Source: Novosphingobium sp. RL4
GTDB lineage: Bacteria > Pseudomonadota > Alphaproteobacteria > Sphingomonadales > Sphingomonadaceae
NCBI RefSeq assembly: GCF_035658495.1
Contig: NZ_CP141945.1
Span: 769,501-833,500, forward strand
DNA: 64,000 nucleotides
Reading direction: 5' to 3'
In this document: in pieces, positions 40,012-48,584 of the stretch
Position numbering within the stretch: the first letter of the stretch is position 1
How the letters are laid out: every line of letters begins with the position of its first letter
Position numbers and translations under genes: made by a program
Notes under the pieces: generated by a model
What the model saw: the letters and a program-made list of their open reading frames with translations, nothing else
Told to the model about the DNA's origin: nothing
Databases searched by the model: none

Positions 40012-40338
40012 GGACTCCGGTTAAGCGCTGCGGGAAAAATAGGCAATCCGCAGCGGTCAAGTCGTATCAACGAAGGCCGGACTGCGCGGAGACGATGCCT
40101 TTGGAGAGGATACCCCCGCCCCGGTCGCCCGACCGCGAGCCCGGCCCCTCCTTCGACAAGCCTTTCGTTCCCGCGCCGTCTTCCTGCCCGCCGCGGATCG
40201 GCGCCCGTGCGAAGCGGGTGCCGTTCCAGACCCCGCGGCCCAGCCCGCCAACAACCGAGCCGGCGACAAGCCGGCCGACAGAGCCCCGGCACAACCGACA
40301 CCACCGAACTTCGAATACGGAAAGCAGGTCGAGAGGAT
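40012..40338. promoter_or_regulatory. Divergent promoter region with inverted repeat CGCTGCGG-N14-CCGCAGCG
   Basis: 327 nt without a convincing gene between the AraC gene and the aromatic-acid symporter. An 8-bp perfect inverted repeat with a 14-nt AT-rich spacer (40026-40033 and 40048-40055) lies 15-44 nt upstream of the AraC start and is a candidate operator or 5'-UTR hairpin. The part 40080-40330 is GC-rich with a proline-rich open frame that I judge to be chance. Confidence 0.5.
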
Positions 40339-41652
40339 ATGAGTAACACTGATCCGCGGGCACTTATCGCCCGCGAGCCCATGCATCGCCGGCAGATCAT
40401 CGCCATTGCCGTGGCCACCGCGCTCAATGCGCTGGACGGTTTCGACGTGCTGTCGATCAGCTTCGCCGCGCCGGGCATCTCGAAGGAATGGGGCATAGAC
40501 CGGGCCGCGCTGGGCCTGGTGCTGTCGATGGAACTGATCGGCATGGGCATCGGCGCGCTGATCCTGGGCGCCATGGCCGATCGCATCGGCCGCCGTCCCA
40601 CCATCCTGGCCTGCCTCGTGGTCATGGCAAGCGGCATGTTCCTGGCCTCCACCGCGCAGAACCTCACCGTGCTTTCCGCCTTCCGCCTGTTCACCGGGCT
40701 CGGCATCGGCGGAATGCTCGCGGCCACCAACGCCATCGTCGCGGAATGTTCGAACGCAAGCCGCCGCAACCTCTCGGTGGCGATCATGGCCGGCGGTTAT
40801 CCGATGGGCGCCATCGTCGGCGGCTCCATCGCGGCCTTCCTGCTCGGCACCACCGGGCGCTGGCAGTCGGTCTTCGAATTCGGCGCGATCATCACCGCCG
40901 CCTTCATCCCGCTGGTGCTCTGGCTGGTGCCCGAAACCATCGCCTTCCTGCTGCACAAGCGCCCGGCCGGCGCGCTGGAGAAGATCAACCGCACGATGGT
41001 GCGCCAGGGCCGCGCGGCGCTGTCGGAACTGCCCCCGCGTGACGAGGAGCCCCGCCGCTTCAGCTTCGGCGAATTCTTCGCCCCCGGCATCGCCAGCGTC
41101 ACCGTGCTGCTGATCGTCGCCTATTTCGCGCACATGATGACCTTCTACTTCCTGGTGAAGTGGATTCCCAAGATCGTGGTCGACATGGGCTTCCCGCCCG
41201 CCTCCGCCGGCGGCGTGCTGGTCTGGGCCAATGTCGGCGGCGCCAGCGGCTCGATCGTGCTCAGCCTGCTGACCCAGAAGATCGGCGTGCGCCCGCTGGT
41301 GATCGGCGCGATGATCTGCGGCGCGGCGGCCGTGACGATGTTCGGCCAGGGCTTCACCACGCTGGCCAGCCTTTCGATCATGGCCTGCATCGGCGGCTTC
41401 TTCACCAATGCCGCAACGGCGGGTCTCTACGCGGTGATCGCCCAGTCCTTCCCCGCCTCGCTGCGGGCGGGCGGCACCGGCCTGGTGATCGGCGTCGGCC
41501 GCGCCGGCGCGGCGCTGGGCCCGATCACCGCCGGGCTGCTGTTTGCGGGCGGTTCGTCGCTGGCGCTGGTGGCCTTCGTGATGGCCTGCGGCACGCTGGT
41601 CGGCGGCATCGCGCTGGCCATGGTGCGCTACCGCGAAAACGCGATCGCCTGA
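40339..41652 (+). CDS. Aromatic acid:H+ symporter (AAHS-type MFS)
   Basis: Inner-membrane transporter of 437 aa with 12 segments. The first segment carries ALNALDGFDVLSISFAAPGI, the DGxD motif characteristic of the AAHS family (PcaK, BenK, MhpT), and GAMADRIGRRPTI is the MFS loop 2-3 motif. The ATG at 40339 directly follows GAGAGGAT. It is divergent from an AraC regulator and followed by an outer-membrane porin, a common set for uptake of hydroxybenzoate-like or phenylacetate-like acids; no aromatic-ring catabolic enzymes are in the window. Confidence 0.9.
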   Translation: MSNTDPRALIAREPMHRRQIIAIAVATALNALDGFDVLSISFAAPGISKEWGIDRAALGLVLSMELIGMGIGALILGAMADRIGRRPTILACLVVMASGMFLASTAQNLTVLSAFRLFTGLGIGGMLAATNAIVAECSNASRRNLSVAIMAGGYPMGAIVGGSIAAFLLGTTGRWQSVFEFGAIITAAFIPLVLWLVPETIAFLLHKRPAGALEKINRTMVRQGRAALSELPPRDEEPRRFSFGEFFAPGIASVTVLLIVAYFAHMMTFYFLVKWIPKIVVDMGFPPASAGGVLVWANVGGASGSIVLSLLTQKIGVRPLVIGAMICGAAAVTMFGQGFTTLASLSIMACIGGFFTNAATAGLYAVIAQSFPASLRAGGTGLVIGVGRAGAALGPITAGLLFAGGSSLALVAFVMACGTLVGGIALAMVRYRENAIA

Positions 41653-41660
41653 TCGCACCA

Positions 41661-41687
41661 GGGGTGCGGCACTTCGGGCCGCGCCCC
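41661..41687 (+). other. Stem-loop between symporter and porin genes
   Basis: A 10-bp stem (GGGGTGCGGC with GCCGCGCCCC, one G-T wobble) and 7-nt loop lie 9 nt after the symporter stop. There is no T run after it, so it is more likely a transcript-stabilising or partial termination hairpin than a full terminator. Confidence 0.4.
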
Positions 41688-41767
41688 CCAAAAACAGGCT
41701 GAACGGAAAAACCGGGCCGAAAACGGGAGGCGCGGCGGAAATTCCCGCCGCGACCTCGCCCCCCCGC

Positions 41768-43309
41768 ATGAGGATGAGTCTGAAAATGTTTTGCAATCTT
41801 CCGGGTCGCGCCGGTCTGCTCGCCGCCACCGCAGCGCTTTCTCTGGTGCATGTCACGCCCGCCTCGGCGCAGTCCGTCGCGCCCGACAACGACACGAAGG
41901 ACGCCGCCGGCGGCCCGCAATCCTCCGCCGCGCCGCCCGGCATCCGGCCGGCAAAGTCGCAAGGCGCGCCTGCCGAAGCGGTCCCCGGCGGCCGCAAGGG
42001 CCCTCCCGGCGTGCCGCAGGCGATCCGCTGGACCGAGGACTGGTCGAAGCGCCCCGCCGCCGACGCCCCGATCATGGACAGGATCCGCCACATCCCGCTG
42101 GGCGACAATGACGACGTCTACCTCTCGCTCGGCGGGGAGGCGCGGGTCTACTATACCGACTGGCACCATTCCGCGCTGGGCCTCAGGGCGAACGACAGCA
42201 ACAACCCGGTACAGAGCCGGTTGCGGCTGATCGGAGACCTCCACCTCGGCCCGAACCTGCGCGCCTATCTCGAACTGGGCGACAACCGCGAATATGGCGA
42301 AAGCTTCGCCACCGGCCCCAACCGCGACAAGCTGGACGTCTACCAGGCCTTCGTCGACGTGACCGTGCCGCTGGGCGATGCCGGCAAGATCACGCTGCGC
42401 CCCGGCCGCTTCGAGATGCCGCTGGGCAACGGCAAGCTGGCGGGCGTGCGCGAAGGGCTCAACATGCGCTTCACCTATCAGGGCGTGCGCGCGACCTATA
42501 TCCTGCCGGGCAAGATCTCGGTCGACGCCTTCGCCACCCGCCCGGTCGAAATCAAGCCGGGCACCCTCGATGACGGGGCGGATTCCTCCAAGGCGTTCCA
42601 CGGGATCTACGTCAGCGCGCCCAACCGCGTGGCGGGCTTCGGCACCGACGTCTACTGGTACGAGATGACGCGCGACAACGCGACGCTGCGCGAAGGCGCG
42701 GGCGCGGACCACCGCACCAACTGGGGCGCGCGCCTGTGGAAACGCAACGCCCGCTTCGATTTCGACCTTGAGGGGACGCTCCAGCGCGGCACGTTTGCGG
42801 ATCAGGACATCCGCGCCTGGGGCGTGCTGTTCGAAGCCGGCTATACCTGGCCCGGCCTGCCGATGAAGCCCCGCCTGGGCCTGCGCGCCAATGCCTTCAG
42901 CGGCGACCATGACCTGACCGACGGCAAGGCCGGCACTTTCGTGGCCGCCGCCCCCCGCCTGCCGCTGTTCAGCGAGGCGGCGTTCTTCAACTTCTCCAAC
43001 CTCATGGACCTATACCCCTCGCTGACCCTGAAGCCGCTGGACAACGTGACCGTCATGGCCGGGCCGGACTTCCTCTGGCGCCAGAGCAAGGCCGACGGCG
43101 TCTACATCGGCCCGGCGGGCTCTTCGTTCGCACCTTACGACGGCACCCGCTATGTCGGCACGGCGCTCAACCTCGAAATGTCGTGGCAGGCCACCCGGCG
43201 TCTGAGCTTCCGCCTTTACGAAACCTACTTCGCCCCCGGCTCCGCCTTCGAGGAGGCTGGGGCCAGGAAGGGCAACTATTTCGGGGTCATGTCGAACTAT
43301 CGGTTCTGA
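41768..43309 (+). CDS. Alginate-export-family outer-membrane porin
   Basis: Outer-membrane beta-barrel of 513 aa. A signal peptide (GRAGLLAATAALSLVHVTPASAQ) is followed by a ~60-residue proline/alanine-rich stretch and then the barrel starting at DDVYLSLGGEARVYYTDWHH, with repeated amphipathic strands and the C-terminal Phe of FGVMSNYRF. Such AlgE-like proteins in sphingomonads and pseudomonads often accompany MFS symporters for aromatic or hydrophobic compounds and act as uptake channels. Starts at 41768, 41774 and 41786 are all in frame; only the signal peptide is certain. Confidence 0.85.
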   Translation: MRMSLKMFCNLPGRAGLLAATAALSLVHVTPASAQSVAPDNDTKDAAGGPQSSAAPPGIRPAKSQGAPAEAVPGGRKGPPGVPQAIRWTEDWSKRPAADAPIMDRIRHIPLGDNDDVYLSLGGEARVYYTDWHHSALGLRANDSNNPVQSRLRLIGDLHLGPNLRAYLELGDNREYGESFATGPNRDKLDVYQAFVDVTVPLGDAGKITLRPGRFEMPLGNGKLAGVREGLNMRFTYQGVRATYILPGKISVDAFATRPVEIKPGTLDDGADSSKAFHGIYVSAPNRVAGFGTDVYWYEMTRDNATLREGAGADHRTNWGARLWKRNARFDFDLEGTLQRGTFADQDIRAWGVLFEAGYTWPGLPMKPRLGLRANAFSGDHDLTDGKAGTFVAAAPRLPLFSEAAFFNFSNLMDLYPSLTLKPLDNVTVMAGPDFLWRQSKADGVYIGPAGSSFAPYDGTRYVGTALNLEMSWQATRRLSFRLYETYFAPGSAFEEAGARKGNYFGVMSNYRF

Positions 43310-43353
43310 CATCCGAACACTCTTGCGCGGCGTGCAAGAAGTCACGAAATGGG

Positions 43354-43380
43354 AGGCCCTCGCCCGCGCGGGGGCCTTTT
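43354..43380 (+). terminator. Rho-independent terminator after the porin gene
   Basis: AGGCCC pairs with GGGCCT around a GC-rich inner stem, followed by TTTT. It lies 44 nt after the porin stop; a smaller hairpin CTTGC...GCAAG precedes it at 43322-43338. Confidence 0.75.
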
Positions 43381-43424
43381 CCGCTGGAAAGGAACGAATT
43401 CTCACGACCTGAAGGCAATTCTGC

Positions 43425-44780
43425 ATGGCGAAGACCCCCGAAACCAGCGCCTCGCGCCACCCCGGTGTCCCATCGTCCGGTTCAAGGTGGCCCGGCTTCG
43501 GCGTGCAGGTGCTGCTGGGCATGGTCGTGGGCCTTGCCGCGGGCCTGCTGGTCCGCCAGCTCGGGCCTGACAGCGCCCTGGCCTCGGGCGCGAGCGAGAC
43601 GTTCCACACCGTGGCGCAGATCTTCATCCAGCTCCTGCGCACGCTGGTTCCGCCGCTGGTGTTCACCGCGATCATCGCCTCGGTCGCCGCGCTGCGCGGG
43701 CTCGACAACGCGGTGAAGCTGGTGGGGCAGACCCTGCTGTGGTTCGCGATCACCGCGCTGATCGCCGTGCTCATCGGCATCGCGCTGGGGCTGACCATCC
43801 AGCCCGGTCTTCACGCCCATGTCGATGCGGGCGCGGCCCATGCGCCCGCATCGGTCGGCGGCTGGCTCGATTTCCTCAAGGGGCTGGTTCCGGCCAACTA
43901 CCTCGGCATTACCGCCGCCACCACGCTGGAAGACGGCGCGGCCACTACCGCCGTCTCCTTCAACGTGCTGCAGATCATCATCGCCGCCGTTGCCGTGGGC
44001 GCGGCCGCCGTGAAAATCGGCGCGAAGGCGGAGCCGTTCCTGGCCTTCATGACTTCGGCCAACCTCGTGCTGCGCCAGCTGCTGCGCTGGCTGATCGCGC
44101 TGACCCCGCTCGGCTCGGCGGCGCTGATCGCCAATGCCGTGGTCAGCTACGGCTGGGACGCGCTTTCCGCGCTCGGCGCCTTTGCCGGCGCGGTCTATAT
44201 CGGGCTCGCGGTGGTCATGCTGGCGGTCTACCCGCTGCTGCTGCTGCTGCACGGGATCAACCCGCTGCGCTTCTTCTCGGTGGCCTGGCCGGCGATCCAG
44301 ATCGGCTTCCTCTCGCGCTCGTCCGTCGGCACCATGCCGGTGACCGAGGAAGTGACCGAGCGCCTCGGCGTGCCGCGCTCCTACGCCGCCTTCGCGGTGC
44401 CGCTCGGCTCGACCACCAAGATGGACGGCTGCGCGGCAATCTATCCGGCGATCTCGGCGATCTTCGTGGCGCAGTTCTACGGCGTGCCGCTCCAGCTTTC
44501 GGACTATGCGCTGATCGTGTTCGTCTCGGTGATCGGCTCTGCGGCCACGGCGGGGCTGACCGGCGCGGTGGTCATGCTGACGCTGACGCTCTCCACGCTC
44601 AAGCTCCCGCTCGAGGGCGTCGGGCTGCTGCTGGCGATCGACCCGATCCTCGACATGGGCCGCACCGCCGTCAACGTGGCGGGACAGGCGCTGGTGCCCA
44701 CCATCGTCGCCCAGCGCCTCGGCATTCGCGGACCGATGCAGACCGGCGACATCGAGGCGCTCCGCGCTAGCGCCGCATGA
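43425..44780 (+). CDS. Dicarboxylate/amino acid:cation symporter (SLC1/DAACS family)
   Basis: Inner-membrane symporter of 451 aa. Re-entrant loop HP1 appears as SRSSVGTMPVTEE, and the binding segment GSTTKMDGCAAIYPAISAIFVAQFYG replaces the GATINMDGTA consensus; the last helices contain MGRTAVNVAGQALVPTIVA with the conserved Asp/Asn-binding DPILDMGRTAVNV. Substrates in this family are C4-dicarboxylates, glutamate or neutral amino acids. The N-terminal 25 residues are polar and probably cytoplasmic. Its last 14 nt overlap the end of the convergent CorA-like gene. Confidence 0.92.
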   Translation: MAKTPETSASRHPGVPSSGSRWPGFGVQVLLGMVVGLAAGLLVRQLGPDSALASGASETFHTVAQIFIQLLRTLVPPLVFTAIIASVAALRGLDNAVKLVGQTLLWFAITALIAVLIGIALGLTIQPGLHAHVDAGAAHAPASVGGWLDFLKGLVPANYLGITAATTLEDGAATTAVSFNVLQIIIAAVAVGAAAVKIGAKAEPFLAFMTSANLVLRQLLRWLIALTPLGSAALIANAVVSYGWDALSALGAFAGAVYIGLAVVMLAVYPLLLLLHGINPLRFFSVAWPAIQIGFLSRSSVGTMPVTEEVTERLGVPRSYAAFAVPLGSTTKMDGCAAIYPAISAIFVAQFYGVPLQLSDYALIVFVSVIGSAATAGLTGAVVMLTLTLSTLKLPLEGVGLLLAIDPILDMGRTAVNVAGQALVPTIVAQRLGIRGPMQTGDIEALRASAA

Positions 44781-45795
44781 AGCCCATCCAGCGCAGCAGC
44801 AGATAAGTCGCGATGGCCGCGCCGCCCGCGAACAGGGTGGCGTGGATCGTGCCGTAAGGCCCCTGCGCGAAGGGCAACCCGCCGGTGTTCATCCCGAAGA
44901 TCCCCGTCACGAGCGTGGCCGGCAGCATCAGCGCGGTCACGATCGAGAGGATGTAGAGGTTCTGGTTGGTCCGCTGCGCCTCCTGGATGTCCAGTTCCTC
45001 GCGCAGCAGCCGCAACTGCGACTGCACGCCCTGCACGTCCCCGTCGAGCGACTGGATGCGCTGGGCGATCTTCTCCACGCCGGGCAGCAGCGCCTCGGGC
45101 AGTTCCTCGTCCTTCTCCAGCCGCTGGAACACCCCGCGCATTCCCGTGAGCAGGCGCTGTATCTGCGCCAGCCGCCGCCGCACGCCGATCAGGTCGCGCG
45201 CCTTGGGCGGATCGCGCGCGTCGAGGAACATGTCCTCCACATGCTGCACGTCGGCGCTGAGCGAGCGGGCGATATCGGCGATGTTCTCGCTGATCGCGCC
45301 CGCCAGCAGTTCCAGCGCCTGCGCCGCCCCGAATCCGGCGCCGCAGCGCGAGAGCCGGGTCCGCACGATATCGGCCGAACGGATCGGATGAAGCCGCGCC
45401 GTCAGCATCAGCCCCGGCGCCAGCGCCATGCGCAGCCCGCCCACGCGCGCCGTATCGGCCACGTCGAAATCCCGTTCGAAATCGTGAAGCACGCAGGCCA
45501 CCGTGCCGCCGTCGACCAGCGCGCGCTGGTGAGTGTCTGGCGAGAGCAGCAGTTCGCGCACGGCCGGGGGAACCGCTTCGAACCGCTCTATCCAGCTTCG
45601 CGTGCGCTGGTGCGCAAGATTGAGATGAAGCCAGCGGAAGCGGCCTTCCGGCGGGCGTTCGCAATCGGCAACGGGGAAGGCGCCTTCGTCCGTCAGGTCC
45701 ATGCCCCAGATCAGGCCCGGCCCCATGCCGCCATCCGCCAGCGGCGCGCCGGCGCCCTGTGTGGCGGCAAGAAGACGGGGCAGGTCATGGCTCAT
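44767..45795 (-). CDS. CorA-like divalent metal transporter (ZntB-type)
   Basis: Pentameric metal channel/transporter of 342 aa: a large cytoplasmic domain, a long coiled helix (residues ~170-270) and two C-terminal membrane segments. The selectivity motif GMN is visible in IFGMNTGGLPF between them. The loop after GMN (TGGLPF) follows the ZntB-like pattern rather than classical CorA (GMNxxxMPE), suggesting Zn2+ as well as Mg2+ as candidate. It follows the phosphate transporter by 25 nt on the same strand and may form an operon with it. Confidence 0.88.
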   Translation of the reverse strand: MSHDLPRLLAATQGAGAPLADGGMGPGLIWGMDLTDEGAFPVADCERPPEGRFRWLHLNLAHQRTRSWIERFEAVPPAVRELLLSPDTHQRALVDGGTVACVLHDFERDFDVADTARVGGLRMALAPGLMLTARLHPIRSADIVRTRLSRCGAGFGAAQALELLAGAISENIADIARSLSADVQHVEDMFLDARDPPKARDLIGVRRRLAQIQRLLTGMRGVFQRLEKDEELPEALLPGVEKIAQRIQSLDGDVQGVQSQLRLLREELDIQEAQRTNQNLYILSIVTALMLPATLVTGIFGMNTGGLPFAQGPYGTIHATLFAGGAAIATYLLLRWMGFMRR

Positions 45796-45820
45796 GGCGG
45801 CAGCGCGCGGCCGGAACCCG

Positions 45821-47443
45821 TCAGAGAACCTGCGAGAACAGCATGTAGAGCCCGCCCGCCATCACGATGGAGACCGGCAGCGTCAGCACCCAGGCCATGA
45901 GCAGGTTGCGCACCGTGCTCATCTGGAGGCCCGAACGGTTCGCCGCCATCGTCCCCGCCACGCCGGACGAGAGGACATGGGTTGTGGAGACCGGCAGGCC
46001 GAGATGGTCCGCCCCGAAGATCGTGCCCATCGCCACCAGTTCGGCGGCGGCGCCCTGCGCGTAAGTCAGGTGGGTCTTGCCGATCTTCTCCCCCACGGTG
46101 ACGACGATGCGCTTCCAGCCGACCATCGTGCCCAGCCCCAGCGCGATGGCCACCGCCACCTTGACCCAGGTGGGAATGAAGCGCGTGCCCGCATCGAGCG
46201 AGGCCTTGTAGGTCGCCAGGCTTTCCTGCGCCTGCCCGGAAAGCGCGGCGGGCTTCTGCTTGCCCAGCAGCTTGATCGCTTCCGAGGCGAGGTACATGTC
46301 GTTGCGGATATTGCTCACCGCCGCCGCCGGCACTTTCGCCAGCGAGCCATAGTCGGTCACCTGCCGGTCCACGTCGTGCACCAGCACCGAAAGCGCGGGA
46401 AGCGTGGCGGGGGCCAATGTCTTGTCGGCGATATAGGCCGTGACCCGGCTGCGCGCCTGCGCGGGATCGAGCGGGACGCCGGGAGGGGGCGAAGCCTCGT
46501 CCAGCGCGGCTCCGGCGGCCAGCGAGCCGGCGTGGAATTCCGCCGTGTAGCGTTCGGGCACGGCGCGGTTCAGCGCATAGGCGGTGGGCACCGTGCCGAT
46601 CAGGATCAGCATGATGAGCCCCATGCCCTTCTGCCCGTCGTTCGAACCATGCGCGAAGCTGACGCCGGTGCAGGTGAAGATCAGCAGCGCCCTGATCCAC
46701 CACGGCGGCGGCAGGCCGTCCTTCGGCTCCTCGTAGAGTTCCTTCTTGCGGACCAGCACTTTCATCGCGGCGAACAGCAGCGCGGCAAGGCCGAAGCCGA
46801 TCAGCGGCGAGAACAGCAGGGCCTGGCCGATCTCGGCCGCCTTGCCCCAGTCCACGCCCGCGGTGCCGCTCTTGCCGTGCATCAGCGCATTGGCCACGCC
46901 CACGCCGATGATCGAGCCGATCAGCGTGTGCGAACTGGACGAGGGAATGCCCAGCCACCAGGTGGCGAGGTTCCACAGGATCGCCGCCAGCAGCAGTGCG
47001 AAGACCATCGCGAAGCCCGCGCTCGATCCCACTTGCAGGATCAGTTCGACCGGCAGCAGCGAAACGATGCCGAACGCCACGGCGCCGGTGGAAACCAGCA
47101 CGCCGAGGAAGTTGAAGAAGCCCGACCAGACCACCGCGACGTTCGCGGGCATGGCATTGGTGTAGATCACCGTGGCCACGGCATTGGCGGTATCGTGGAA
47201 ACCGTTCACGAATTCGAAGCCGAGCGCGATCAGCAGGGCGATGAACAGCAGGATGAACGGCAGGTAGGTGGTGGGCTCCACGCCCACGGCGGCGGCATCG
47301 GAATAGACGCTGAAGGCCACATAGACGAGCGCGGCCACGATTGCCGCGCCGAACCCGATCCGGCCGGCGGCGCCAAGGCCCTTTTCAAGGTCGGGCCGGG
47401 TTCCGGCCGTGTCGATCGGCCTGGGCGCAAGGGTCGCGTTCAT
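45821..47443 (-). CDS. pitA: PiT family inorganic phosphate transporter
   Basis: Low-affinity metal-phosphate:H+ symporter of 540 aa. Both internal repeats show the family signature: GFHDTANAVATVIYTNAM near residue 81 and SFAHGSNDGQKGMGLIM near 260, plus IPSSSSHTLIGSIIGVG and VSTTHVLSSGVAGTM. A ~110-residue hydrophilic loop (residues ~300-400) separates the halves. PiT carriers move neutral metal-phosphate, which fits co-transcription with the CorA-like metal transporter downstream. Confidence 0.92.
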   Translation of the reverse strand: MNATLAPRPIDTAGTRPDLEKGLGAAGRIGFGAAIVAALVYVAFSVYSDAAAVGVEPTTYLPFILLFIALLIALGFEFVNGFHDTANAVATVIYTNAMPANVAVVWSGFFNFLGVLVSTGAVAFGIVSLLPVELILQVGSSAGFAMVFALLLAAILWNLATWWLGIPSSSSHTLIGSIIGVGVANALMHGKSGTAGVDWGKAAEIGQALLFSPLIGFGLAALLFAAMKVLVRKKELYEEPKDGLPPPWWIRALLIFTCTGVSFAHGSNDGQKGMGLIMLILIGTVPTAYALNRAVPERYTAEFHAGSLAAGAALDEASPPPGVPLDPAQARSRVTAYIADKTLAPATLPALSVLVHDVDRQVTDYGSLAKVPAAAVSNIRNDMYLASEAIKLLGKQKPAALSGQAQESLATYKASLDAGTRFIPTWVKVAVAIALGLGTMVGWKRIVVTVGEKIGKTHLTYAQGAAAELVAMGTIFGADHLGLPVSTTHVLSSGVAGTMAANRSGLQMSTVRNLLMAWVLTLPVSIVMAGGLYMLFSQVL

Positions 47444-47493
47444 CGTTTCGCCTCGAATGGGGAGACGAAAGCCTTACGTCGGTTTCATGACAT

Positions 47494-48573
47494 TTATGCT
47501 GCGCCGCCGCCCGGGCCGGAAGCAGGCTCCAGGCCGGAAGCAGGCTCCACTGGCCGCAGCGCGCCGCCTGCCGCGGATGAGGCGCGGACGGCATCCATGA
47601 CCCGCATCGCCGCCAGCCCGTCGCGGAATGTCGGGATCGCCACCGGCCCCTCACCCCCCGCACCCTCGATCCTGGCGCGCAGGGCCTCGCAGAGCCGGAT
47701 GAAGGGTGCCAGCTCGAAGCCGGGCGCTGCGGGCAGCACGAGATCGTCCGGAACCGGCAGCTCGCGCGTGCCCGTGCGGTCCGCCAGCAGGACCTTGCCG
47801 CTTTCGATCCACACGGTTCCCCGCGTGCCCGCGCAGCGCAGCAGGCTGGCGGGCGCGCCCCAGGCCCCGGCGCTCTGCTGCATCGATCCCTCGGCCCCGC
47901 TCGCCAGACGGAAGCGCAGCGAATAGCTGTCGTCGGCGCCGTTCTCGCGGTCCGATACGGTCAGCAGGCGGGCCGACACGCTCTCGAACTCGCCCAGCCA
48001 TGTCCTCACCTGGTCTATCAGGTGCGAACCGCCCGCGCCCAGCCAGCCGCCGCCCGATGCCGTGTCGAACCACCATCCGGGCAGGCGCGCGCCGGGATCG
48101 GCGCAGAAGGGGATGAACTGGTCCATCGCCAGGAAGCGCGGGGTGCCGATCAGCCCCTCGGCAATGGCGCGGCCCAGCAGCGCGCGTTCGGGCAACCAGC
48201 GGAACTCGTGCGCGATCATGTGGACGATGCCCGCCCGCTCCGCCGCATCGAGCAGCGCCGCGCCCTCTGCCGCGTCCATCGCGAAGGGCTTCTCGCAAAG
48301 CACGTGGCAGCCGCGCGCCATGGCCGCGAAGGCCAGCGGCGCATGGCTGGCGGGCGGCGCGCCGATCGTGACGAGGTGCGCGCCGGTCCGCTCGATGGCG
48401 GCGCCGAGATCGGTGAAGAAGGCCGGGACGCCCGCCTCCGCCGCCTTGCGCTCCAGCCGGTCGGGCCGGGTGCCGACAAGCGCGGCCACCGCGAACCCGG
48501 CGGCGCGCAAAGCCGGAACATGGACCCGGCAGCCGAAGCCGGTGCCCACCACGATCGCGGTCGGTTTCTCCAT
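47494..48573 (-). CDS. Gfo/Idh/MocA family oxidoreductase
   Basis: NAD(P)-dependent dehydrogenase of 359 aa. The Rossmann turn AIVVGTGFGCRVHVPAL is at the N-terminus and CEKPFAMDAAEG supplies the conserved EKP motif with the catalytic Lys. The start at 48573 has GAGGGG 7 nt upstream, whereas the ATG at 48588 overlaps the stop of the alcohol dehydrogenase gene. Substrates are usually sugars, inositols or related cyclic alcohols. It is the last gene of the leftward DUF1214-sulfotransferase-ADH operon. The last ~25 residues are a low-complexity Gly/Pro/Ala tail with the repeat PASGLEPASGP. Confidence 0.88.
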   Translation of the reverse strand: MEKPTAIVVGTGFGCRVHVPALRAAGFAVAALVGTRPDRLERKAAEAGVPAFFTDLGAAIERTGAHLVTIGAPPASHAPLAFAAMARGCHVLCEKPFAMDAAEGAALLDAAERAGIVHMIAHEFRWLPERALLGRAIAEGLIGTPRFLAMDQFIPFCADPGARLPGWWFDTASGGGWLGAGGSHLIDQVRTWLGEFESVSARLLTVSDRENGADDSYSLRFRLASGAEGSMQQSAGAWGAPASLLRCAGTRGTVWIESGKVLLADRTGTRELPVPDDLVLPAAPGFELAPFIRLCEALRARIEGAGGEGPVAIPTFRDGLAAMRVMDAVRASSAAGGALRPVEPASGLEPASGPGGGAA

Positions 48574-48584
48574 GTCGTTTCCCC

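Noticed and set aside
39975..40346. Possible 123-aa proline-rich gene between the AraC and AAHS genes
   Set aside because: It overlaps the AraC start region and the AAHS start, has no ribosome-binding site and no structured sequence.
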